Source of the DNA: Bacillota bacterium | Lineage (GTDB): Bacteria; Bacillota; Clostridia; Christensenellales; CAG-138 | Assembly (NCBI GenBank): GCA_023426265.1 | Contig: JAFABA010000181.1 | Coordinates: 1 to 6,771, forward strand | DNA length: 6,771 nt | Direction of reading: 5' to 3' | Part shown: positions 1 through 5,854 of the stretch, in pieces | How the letters are laid out: every line of letters starts with the position of its first letter | Numbering within the stretch: the stretch's first letter is position 1 | Position numbers and translations under genes: made by a program | Notes under the pieces: model-generated | What the model was told of the DNA's origin: nothing | Database searches by the model: none | Seen by the model: only the letters and a program-made list of their open reading frames with translations

Positions 1-372
1 GAAGCCTGCGGACTTTTGGCGGGCGTGGAAGAGGGCGCGAAAAAAACAGTCTGCAGGATCTACCTGCTGACGAATACGGATCAGAGTCCCGAGCATTTTT
101 CCATGGATCCCCGTGAGCAGTTTGCGGCGCTCCGGGATGCCCGCAACAACGGATGGGAGATACTCGGAAATTTCCATAGCCATCCCTCCACGCCCTCGCT
201 TCCCTCTGCGGAAGATATACGGCTTGCCTTTGATCCCAGTCTTAGCTATATCATTTTGTCGCTTGCCAATAAGCAACAGCCGGTCGTCAAAAGCTTCCGT
301 ATCAAGAGCAGCGTCGTGACGGAGGAGCCCTGCCATGTTTGGGAAGAAGCAGCCAAGCGGAGCTTCGGATGA
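1..372 (+). CDS. JAMM/MPN-family (M67) metallopeptidase, 5'-truncated by window edge
   Basis: The reading frame is open from base 1 and ends at TGA 370-372, so 123 residues are visible and the true start lies upstream. The visible part begins E-A-C-G-L-L-A-G, which matches the N-terminal strand holding the catalytic Glu of JAMM proteases. The zinc motif is complete: H59-S-H61, seven residues, S69, two residues, D72 (numbered from base 1), in the string FHSHPSTPSLPSAED. Known family members are zinc isopeptidases; the bacterial M67/Mec type cleaves amino acids from, or matures, ThiS/CysO-like sulfur-carrier proteins, often beside ThiF/MoeB-like enzymes. The size (about 125-135 aa when complete) fits a stand-alone Mec-type enzyme. 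It overlaps the next gene by 38 nt, which suggests co-transcription and translational coupling. The domain is certain from sequence. The sulfur-carrier substrate is inferred, since no carrier or E1-like gene is visible here. Confidence 0.9.
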   Translation, partial: EACGLLAGVEEGAKKTVCRIYLLTNTDQSPEHFSMDPREQFAALRDARNNGWEILGNFHSHPSTPSLPSAEDIRLAFDPSLSYIILSLANKQQPVVKSFRIKSSVVTEEPCHVWEEAAKRSFG

Positions 373-1345
373 TTCGAAAAAGAGGGGGCGTATCTTAGCG
401 TATACCGGCCTGCTGCTTGCAGCGGTATCCGTTTTATTATCGGTGCTTTTCATCACAAGCTGGAACACTTCCTATTTTGATTTGCTCTGGAGGTTGATCG
501 TCGGGCAGCTTCTGATATACCTTGCCATTGGAGCAGGGCTTCTGATCTATAAGAACCGCAAGGGCCGCGCGCCGCGCCATGCAGTTCGAAAACGTATTCG
601 CCCGGTGCCGATCGCCAGGAAGCAGGACGATAAAATCCAGGCGGAGCAAGACACTGTACAGGAGCTTGAGGCGTTTCAGTTTGCGATTTCGCATGAAATC
701 AAAACCCCAATCCGCGCCATTGATGGGTATGCGCGCATATTCCTTGAGGATTATGAAAACTCCCTGGACGCCGAAGGCACGGATATGATCAAAAACATCC
801 GGGATATCTGCAAGGATACGATACGGCTCGTGAATGAGCTGATGAACTATGCAAAAGTTACGCAGGAGGGAGACAAAAAGGAGATCATCGATCTGCGGCA
901 GCTGATTTTTCTGGTGTTCGAAGAAATCAGCCCGGGCTATACGGAAAACCATAAGGTCAAACTCATGTTTGATACGCATATTCCCTGTATTATAGGGGAC
1001 AGCATGCTGTTTAAGCAGGCTGTGACAAATCTGCTTTCCAACGCCCTAAAGTTTTCTAAAGACAGGGAGCCCGCCACTATATCCGCAGGCTATCTGAGCG
1101 AGGACGGCCGTGATATTTTTTATATCCGGGATAACGGGGTGGGATTTGACATGCAGACCTCACAAAAGCTGTTCGGGTTGTTTGAGCGCATGCATTCCGC
1201 GGACGAATTCGAAGGCAGCGGCGTGGGGCTTGCCATTGTGAAGAAGATCATACAAAAAAGCGGCGGACAGATTCGAATCTCCGGCGAGGTGGGCAAGGGC
1301 GCTACGGTGTTCTTTTTGCTCCCTCCGGAAAACGTATTGAAATGA
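335..1345 (+). CDS. Membrane-bound sensor histidine kinase (HisKA + HATPase_c)
   Basis: This is a 336-aa two-component sensor kinase. A basic N-terminus is followed by two hydrophobic segments (about residues 20-42 and 52-73) separated by a short extracytoplasmic loop of about 10 residues, leaving no room for an extracellular ligand domain. A basic linker leads to the HisKA dimerisation domain with H-box ISHEIKTPIRAIDG (phospho-acceptor H120). The ATPase domain shows an N-box (TNLLSNALKFS, N232 and N236), G1 box DNGVG (266-270), an F-box region (KLFGLFERMH) and G2 box GSGVGLA (294-300), so all catalytic elements are present. The start at 335 is preceded by GGAGGAG at 321-327 with 7-nt spacing and lies inside the M67 gene, implying coupling. 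No response regulator is visible, and no PAS, HAMP or GAF domain is seen, so it is an orphan kinase within this window. Its signal and partner are unknown; sensing through the membrane segments is an inference. Confidence 0.94.
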   Translation: MFGKKQPSGASDDSKKRGRILAYTGLLLAAVSVLLSVLFITSWNTSYFDLLWRLIVGQLLIYLAIGAGLLIYKNRKGRAPRHAVRKRIRPVPIARKQDDKIQAEQDTVQELEAFQFAISHEIKTPIRAIDGYARIFLEDYENSLDAEGTDMIKNIRDICKDTIRLVNELMNYAKVTQEGDKKEIIDLRQLIFLVFEEISPGYTENHKVKLMFDTHIPCIIGDSMLFKQAVTNLLSNALKFSKDREPATISAGYLSEDGRDIFYIRDNGVGFDMQTSQKLFGLFERMHSADEFEGSGVGLAIVKKIIQKSGGQIRISGEVGKGATVFFLLPPENVLK

Positions 1346-1530
1346 AGCCAATGTATTTGGAAACATGAAGATTGCAGAAAATTTCTTGGAATGCTCGCCA
1401 TAATAATATAGCATAACCATATCGGTATTATAGGCATTGGCGGAGACGAGCGTCCGGGCTGCATCCTTATAATCCGTACGCTTCGCCAGGCCGGGAAAAA
1501 GATGATGTTCATAAAAAGAAAGGAAGATGC

Positions 1531-1965
1531 ATGATGGCAAGGCAGGGCGTTTCAATCCCCAGGCCACTTGTTCGGGCAAATCAGTCTATTATTGTTCTTT
1601 GCGTGCTGATCAGTTCAATACTGAGCATATGGACAGAAGGGTTTTTCTTTATCCTGCTTGTTCCGTTCCTTGCGGGCTTATCGGGGCTGATATTGGGGTT
1701 CAATCCGGTTTTTTGGATTGCCCGCCGGTTTCTGAAGCATCCGCTCAATACCTATCCCCAGGAGGACGCTGCCGATCAGCGGTTTAATCAGATACTCGCT
1801 TCCTCAATGCTGGGGCTTTCCTTCTTTGGGTTCCTGGCCGGCCTTCCCGTGATAGGGTATATCTTTTCCGCCTTTGTATTTACCGCGGCGTTGGTGGCAC
1901 TGCTGGGCTTCTGCGTGGGGTGCTTTATCCGCTATCAGTTTTTGAAGTACCGTGCGGGCAGGTAG
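1531..1965 (+). CDS. DUF4395 family integral membrane protein
   Basis: The product is about 144 aa and strongly hydrophobic. Hydrophobic segments lie near residues 19-58, where two helices are separated by a short turn, and near 93-135. It opens with a short polar N-terminus containing IPRPLVRANQ, has a central amphipathic stretch with a conserved-looking RFNQILASS, and ends in GFCVGCFIRYQFLK. The Arg/Asn N-terminal motif and the terminal GFCxGC cysteine pair are what I recall of the DUF4395 family, whose function is not established. Family members are often encoded near thioredoxin, rhodanese or other sulfur-transfer genes, which fits the nearby M67 peptidase. AGGAAG at 1521-1526 gives 4-nt spacing to ATG 1531 and 7 nt to ATG 1534, so the second Met may be the real start. 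A TATAAT at 1468-1473 could be a -10 box, but I see no matching -35. The gene ends with TAG and runs into a gene-free stretch. Confidence 0.8.
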   Translation: MMARQGVSIPRPLVRANQSIIVLCVLISSILSIWTEGFFFILLVPFLAGLSGLILGFNPVFWIARRFLKHPLNTYPQEDAADQRFNQILASSMLGLSFFGFLAGLPVIGYIFSAFVFTAALVALLGFCVGCFIRYQFLKYRAGR

Positions 1966-2117
1966 GGGGAAACCGAGGGACAAAATTGAGTTGCCAGCGT
2001 TGGCCTAATCGTAGGTAGGAAACGATTCCTTTTGCATCTTTACCTTGCAGAGCTTAGTCAACCAGATACGTGCAAATTTCCTTAAATAAGTAATTTCATA
2101 TTATCCAAAGAATATCC

Positions 2118-2145
2118 AACGCTCCTATCCAGGGAGCGTTTTTAT
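2118..2145 (+). terminator. Rho-independent terminator
   Basis: An 8-bp stem, AACGCTCC (2118-2125) with GGAGCGTT (2133-2140), encloses a 7-nt loop, and the second arm runs into a T-rich tract (positions 2139-2143 are all T). This is a standard intrinsic terminator for plus-strand transcription and most likely ends the transcript carrying the DUF4395 gene about 150 nt upstream. Confidence 0.8.
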
Positions 2146-2260
2146 ATAAACTAATTCAATTCAACTGCATTTGGGGAGAGGTAAAATCAGAATGGCCCTT
2201 TCAGTATTCAGTGCATGAAAGCAATCTAGACATTATCAACTCGCTATTATTACCGAAGAT

Positions 2261-2296
2261 GCCATTTATCTGTATTACAGATAAATGGCGTTTTTA
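2261..2296 (+). terminator. Terminator-like hairpin immediately upstream of the parA ribosome binding site
   Basis: A perfect 12-bp stem, GCCATTTATCTG (2261-2272) with CAGATAAATGGC (2278-2289), has a 5-nt loop TATTA, and is followed by G and five Ts (2291-2295). The parA Shine-Dalgarno begins at 2303, only 7 nt past the T-run, so no promoter fits between hairpin and gene. Transcription of parA must either pass through this structure or start just before it. It could therefore act as an attenuator rather than a plain end-of-gene terminator. The structure is seen directly; the regulatory role is inferred. Confidence 0.8.
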
Positions 2297-2318
2297 TATT
2301 TCAGGAGGTGAAAATCAT

Positions 2319-3142
2319 ATGACCAAGATCATTGCCCTCGCCAATCAGAAGGGGGGCGTAGGGAAAACCACCACGACCGTCAACCTTGGCATCGGCCTCG
2401 CCATGCTGGGCAACAAAGTGCTGCTGGTAGACGCGGACGCACAAGGCAACCTGACCGACTCGCTGGGCTTTCATGAGCCCGACAATTTGCCTGTATCGCT
2501 GGCAAACATTCTAAGTAAATCCCTGCTGGAAGAACCGCTCGTGCCAGAGGAAGGTATCCTGCATCACGGGGAAGGCATTGACCTTATGCCGGGTAACATC
2601 GAACTCTCGGCGCTTGAGGTTTCGCTGGTCAACACCATGAGCCGGGAAACGGTGCTGCGCGGCTATATCAACGCCGTCAAGGACCGATACGACTATGTGC
2701 TGATCGACTGCATGCCTTCCCTGGGTATGATGACCATTAACGCCTTGGCTGCGGCGGACAGCGTGATTATCCCGTCCAATCTCACTATCTCCCCGCCAAG
2801 GGCATGACGCAACTGCTGCAGACCATCGCTCGTGTGCGGCGGCAAATCAACCCAAAGCTAACCATCGACGGTGTGCTTCTGACAATGGTGGATAATCGCA
2901 CAAACTTCTCAAAGGATATTTCCTTCATCCTGCGCCGGGACTATGGAGACAAACTGAGGGTGTTCAACACCGAAATCCCTCTTTCTATCCGTGCGGCGGA
3001 GACCAGCGCCAAGGGAAAGAGCATTTATACCCATGATCCCCAGGGCAGCGCAGCAAGAGCATACGAAGCTTTTACGAAGGAGGTGCAGGGCATTGGCGAA
3101 AGAGAACGTAAGAGACAGCATCAGGCTGACCTCGGTCGATGA
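2319..3142 (+). pseudogene. parA: ParA/Soj-family partition ATPase, frameshifted
   Basis: The start at ATG 2319 follows AGGAGGTG (2303-2310). The product is an ICE- or plasmid-type ParA ATPase, which with ParB segregates DNA by cycling on the nucleoid. Visible motifs are the deviant Walker A KGGVGKTTTT (residues 11-20), Walker A' VLLVDADAQGN (34-44) and Walker B YVLIDCMPSLG (126-136). After I-I-P at residue 152 (codon 2772-2774) the frame breaks: restoring one G near 2774 turns the downstream reading into V-Q-S-H-Y-L-P-A-K-G-M, the expected ParA segment, and the rest follows normally to TGA 3142 (F-N-T-E-I-P-L-S and K-G-K-S-I-Y present). The repaired protein is about 274 aa, normal for the family. 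As read, the first frame stops at 2805-2807, giving a 162-aa fragment that lacks the C-terminal third. The alternatives are a real inactivating deletion or a sequencing/assembly error. It overlaps parB by 50 nt, as in an operon. Confidence 0.92.
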
Positions 3143-3585
3143 TCTTTTTAAGACGGATGAGGCCCGCGCCGACGAGCGGTGGGAGAGGGTGATGGAAATC
3201 CCCTTATCGCAGATCGACGACTTTCCCGACCATCCCTTTAAGGTGCGTGCGGATGAATCAATGCTGGAAATGGCGGCAAGATTAAACAATTCGGTGTGCT
3301 TGTTCCGGCACTCACCCGGCCCAAAGAGGACGACCGATATGAAATGATCGCCGGGCACCGGCGAAAACGCGCATGCGAACTTCCGGGACGGGATACGATG
3401 CCCTGCATCGTGCGGGAACTGGATAACGAGGAAGCTACCATAATCATGGTAGACAGCAATTTATAGCGAGAAAATGTTACTCCAAGCGAAAAGGCGTTTG
3501 CTTATAAGATGAAGCTGGATGCTATAAAACGACAGGGCGCAAGGACGGATTTAACTTCGTGTCAACTTGGCACGAAGTTGGAGGC
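3093..3585 (+). pseudogene. parB: ParB-family partition protein, frameshifted, amber-interrupted and 3'-truncated
   Basis: The start is TTG 3093, seven nt after an excellent AAGGAGGTG (3077-3085), inside the 3' end of parA. The N-terminus has the ParB nuclease-like (Spo0J) region: P-L-S-Q-I-D-D-F-P-D-H-P-F near residues 36-48, then, after a break, AGHRRKRACE (the GHRR/GERR box) and N-L-x-R-E-N-V-T-P-S-E-K-A-F-A-Y. There are three lesions. One A is missing near 3283-3286, where A-R-L-N-N should read A-R-L-K-Q-F-G-V-L-V-P. The second is TAG at 3464-3466, exactly where family members have Gln in N-L-Q-R-E-N. The third is loss of everything after T-S-C-Q-L-G-T-K-L-E-A near 3585, so the DNA-binding helix-turn-helix is gone. 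ParB normally loads on centromere-like sites and stimulates ParA; this copy cannot do so. The family assignment is strong; whether the single-base lesions are biological cannot be settled here. Confidence 0.9.
3553..3579. repeat. 9-bp perfect inverted repeat beside the parB breakpoint
   Basis: AACTTCGTG (3553-3561) and CACGAAGTT (3571-3579) are perfect reverse complements with a 9-nt spacer. They lie within the last recognisable parB codons, only about 6 nt before the point where ParB similarity stops and the Ig-like protein reading begins. The repeat is directly visible. It may be an ordinary part of parB, a hairpin that promoted the deletion, or a small binding site; there is no T-run, so it is not a terminator. 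Confidence 0.6.
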
Positions 3586-3824
3586 TAACTGTCGCAGGAT
3601 TTAACCTGCCAGACAAGCTGCTTGTAGAGGCATATGCCGGCGAGGATACAATTGAGGGGCGCACGGTCGGTGATGACAGAACGCAAGCCGCCAGCGTGGA
3701 ATTGCCCGCGAGTCAGGAATATGCGGATACAACGGTTTACAGCGTGCGGGCTTCACTGGATGACGGCGACAACTGGTTTACCTCAACCTCTGTTGTGGCC
3801 GTCGCCGCACGCAAATTACCTGCG

Positions 3825-5195
3825 CCCGTGATAGAGCGGGATCTGGATGCTGGTGGAAGGAGATACGCTGGAATTGTCCGTAGAGGCAAGCGCGGAAGCA
3901 GGTACGCTATCCTACCAGTGGTATAAGGACGGCGTGTCCATTCCGGGGCAGGATATGGATGAACTGGCGATACCGAGTATCGCGCTCGCGGACGCTGGCA
4001 GCTATTCCTGCACCGTCACGACAGAGATACAGGGCAAGACAGCCAACGCCACAAGCCGCGTGTGCAGCGTACTCGTTCAGAAGCAGGCGGATGTGCCGGT
4101 CATACTGGAAAATCTGCCGGACGAGAAAATGGTAATCGAATGGCATGGGCTGTCCCTGTCCGTCACGGCGAGTTGTGAAACCGGGGTTTTGTCCTATAAA
4201 TGGTTCAAGGATGGTGCGTTGATTTCGGGAGAGACAGATGCAGCATTGCTCATCCCGGAAGTCGGGTTGGAGGATGCTGGGACCTATTTTTGCAGGATCA
4301 CCAGTACTTATGGACTATCCCGGAAATCCATAGACAGCGTTTCCTGCGATGTGGATGTACAGGAGATTACCCCAGTATTTGAAGACGACCTTCCGGATGA
4401 CCAAACCTTCATTGAGGCACATGCACTGACATTGTCGGTATCCGCTTCCAGCCCTGACGGGGATATCTCTTATCAGTGGTACAAGGATAATATGCCGTTG
4501 GCCGGCGAAGCCTCGCCGGAGCTGTGCACCCCTTCCGCTGTAACGGAGGACGCCGGCGAATATTTCTGTCGCGCTACAGCTACGTATGAAACGCATCAGC
4601 GGTCAGCCGACAGTAATATCTGCACGGTAAGCGTTTAGGGGAATGTACCCGAGATCGTTGACGATCTGTCTCCGGAACTAACGCTCATTGAAACACAGGA
4701 CCTGACGCTTTCAGTAACGACGACCAGCCCTGGCGGCGAGCTTTCCTTTGCCTGGTATAAGGATGATGTTTTGATCCCCGGAGAGGCCGAGCCGACATTG
4801 CACATATCCTCTGCCACAACGGCCCATGCGGGCCTTTATTTTTGCCGGATCGTCAATCCTACGGGAAAATGCAATGGACGGTGGACAGCGCGGTCTGCGC
4901 CGTCAGCATTCAGGAAGGGCCCGCCACACCCGTGATTGAGCAGGATTTGGAGGACAGCGTTACGGTCGCTTCGGGCAGCAGTTTGTCGCTCGCTGCAAGC
5001 GCATCCAGTGCCAACGGCACGCTTACCTGTCAATGGTACAAAGACGATGCCGCCTTACCGAATGCCACAAGCAGTTCGCTGTTCATTGAACCAGTCGTTC
5101 CTGACGATGCGGGCGCGTATTATTGCGTCTTTACCAACACCATAGGGGATGTAACGGCATCCGCACGAACGCGTACCTGCCTTGTCATCTATGAT
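3825..5195 (+). repeat. Array of five Ig-like domain repeats (coding)
   Basis: Repeats begin at about 3825, 4096, 4372, 4648 and 4929, each opening with P-V-I-E-x-D-L or a close variant. Repeats 2 and 3 are both exactly 276 nt (92 codons). Repeat 4 is 281 nt (94 codons once the missing A is restored), and repeat 1 is 271 nt (94 codons if 11 nt are restored). Each carries the core Trp (Q-W-Y-K-D or K-W-F-K-D), the D-A-G-x-Y-x-C strand (H-A-G in repeat 4) and a second Cys exactly 17 residues later. At the protein level the repeats are clearly homologous but diverged, so the duplications are not recent. Confidence 0.88.
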
Positions 5196-5669
5196 GACCC
5201 AGATGTTGACCCGAATCCGACGCCTGATCCTGAGCCGACACCGGAACCCGAACCTACGCCCGACCCTGCACCTATGCCTGATGCAAGCCCATCGCCCAAA
5301 CCCAGCCAAAAGCCGTCACGAACGCATAGCCCTCGGCCGAAAGCTACTCCTATTCCCAGCCCCAGCCCAACACCAAAACCAAGTCTCCGCCCAACGCTGA
5401 GTCCCAAAGCGAGTGCGATACCGAATCCCGGCCCGACCGTAAGCCCCAGGCCGTCACCTGAACCCAGTGCCAACCCAACGCCAAGCTCGGAACCGAAACC
5501 CATTGCTACAGTCTCGCCAACGCCATCCGCTCTAATCGCGACTGAAACAGGTTTGTCTAGTCTTGAGCCTCTTAAGCAAGATGGTTCAGCCATTCTCATT
5601 GGGATCGGCGTTGTGGTTATTCTTGTTATCACCGTGGCCGTCTATTTGGACCGGAAGCGAAAAAAGGTC
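5196..5669 (+). other. Pro-rich stalk, transmembrane anchor and basic tail of the Ig-like protein
   Basis: After the last Ig domain the protein becomes a low-complexity stalk of about 110 residues. It starts with acidic P-x-P-D/E units (D-P-E-P-T-P-E-P-E-P) and shifts to Ser/Lys/Arg-containing S-P-x-P units, a change from negative to positive charge along the stalk. A hydrophobic helix at about 5589-5648 and the stop-transfer tail DRKRKKV follow. This is the usual layout of a surface protein whose stalk spans the Gram-positive cell wall. The reading is intact here, unlike the upstream half of the gene. Confidence 0.88.
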
Positions 5670-5739
5670 TAATGTTGGGCAATAAACCGAATGTGGATGC
5701 CTTGACCGGAAAGAATAGTAATAGGATGTAGTGTCAAGA

Positions 5740-5785
5740 CCCTTGCTAGGGAGGGATACTTTCTTGTAGCCCTCCCAGGCAAGGG
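5740..5785. repeat. 46-nt near-palindrome in the gap before the DUF3991-TOPRIM gene
   Basis: Two nested pairs of arms match: CCCTTGC (5740-5746) with GCAAGGG (5779-5785), and GGGAGGG (5749-5755) with CCCTCCC (5770-5776). The two bases between the arms give one wobble and one A-A mismatch, so the stem is 16 positions long around a 14-nt loop. No T-run follows on either strand, so it is not an intrinsic terminator. It could be a structured RNA, a protein-binding site or an origin-of-transfer-like inverted repeat; the sequence alone does not decide. Confidence 0.75.
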
Positions 5786-5817
5786 CAAGGACGCTCTTAA
5801 CTTGGATTTTAGCATAA

Positions 5818-5841
5818 CATCGGGTTTTCCCGATGCTTTTT
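5818..5841 (+). terminator. Terminator-like hairpin abutting the ribosome binding site of the TOPRIM gene
   Basis: A 7-bp stem, CATCGGG (5818-5824) with CCCGATG (5829-5835), has a TTTT loop and is followed by C and five Ts (5837-5841). The Shine-Dalgarno GGAGGGG of the next gene starts at 5845. It would end transcripts coming from the Ig-like gene or attenuate expression of the downstream gene; no promoter fits between it and the ATG at 5855. Confidence 0.75.
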
Positions 5842-5854
5842 ATTGGAGGGGAAT

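Larger units (their letters stand above)
1966..2318. other. Gene-free stretch between DUF4395 gene and parA
   Basis: No convincing coding region is present in these 353 bases. The contents I can support are two intrinsic-terminator hairpins (2118-2145 and 2261-2296) and the parA ribosome binding site AGGAGGTG at 2303-2310. A short inverted repeat, AATCGT (2007-2012) with ACGATT (2022-2027), is also present but too small to interpret. A weak promoter-like pair, TAGACA at 2227-2232 and TATTAC at 2248-2253, has a 15-nt spacer, which is poor. This may be where chromosome-like or cargo genes give way to the ICE maintenance module, but I see no attachment-site duplication, tRNA or integrase to prove a boundary. 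Confidence 0.6.
3585..5672 (+). pseudogene. Cell-surface protein with five tandem Ig-like domains, Pro-rich stalk and C-terminal membrane anchor; 5'-truncated and broken
   Basis: Three frames together encode one protein of about 695 residues with no start codon, ribosome binding site or signal peptide; the 5' end is lost at the fusion with parB. The order is: an N-terminal fragment beginning L-T-V-A-G-F-N-L-P (a beta-rich domain I cannot name), five Ig-like (I-set-like) repeats, a Pro-rich stalk, a transmembrane segment (AILIGIGVVVILVITVAVYL) and the basic tail DRKRKKV. Ig hallmarks recur: L-x-L-S-V, Y-x-W-Y-K-D, D-A-G-x-Y-x-C. The lesions are a frameshift near 3846, where the repeat register implies about 11 nt missing; TAG 4636-4638 where a Gln is expected after C-T-V-S-V; and one A lost from the run at 4866-4869. 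Frame from about 4870 to TAA 5672 is clean. The intact version would be an exported, membrane-anchored adhesin or mating-surface protein carried by the ICE. That role is inferred. No LPXTG sortase motif is present. Confidence 0.85.

Noticed and set aside
437..979. 180-aa minus-strand open frame inside the histidine kinase gene
   Set aside because: It overlaps the HisKA and membrane regions of a clear kinase and shows no domain or ribosome binding site of its own.
2227..2253. parA promoter (TAGACA and TATTAC)
   Set aside because: The spacer is 15 nt and both boxes are weak matches; not strong enough to annotate as a feature.
3567..3926. Separate small gene starting at TTG 3567
   Set aside because: The apparent start lies in parB remnant sequence with no ribosome binding site, and the reading continues into the Ig-like protein after a frameshift; it is part of the broken Ig gene.
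3825..5195. Tandem repeats considered as a CRISPR-like or DNA satellite array
   Set aside because: The periodicity of about 276 nt is at protein level, with diverged DNA and Ig hallmarks; there are no short identical repeats with spacers.
5189..5632. Open minus-strand frame rich in Gly (G-x-G repeats) opposite the Pro-rich stalk
   Set aside because: It is the mirror of the low-complexity Pro codons on the plus strand; the plus frame has a convincing stalk, membrane anchor and tail.
5540..5669. LPXTG sortase anchor
   Set aside because: Pro-rich stalk, hydrophobic helix and basic tail fit the layout, but no LPXTG or close variant precedes the helix, so a simple transmembrane anchor is the better call.
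5702..5730. Promoter with TTGACC at 5702-5707 ahead of the TOPRIM gene
   Set aside because: The -35 match is good, but at 16-17 nt spacing the -10 is only GATGTA or similar, and a terminator hairpin lies between it and the gene.
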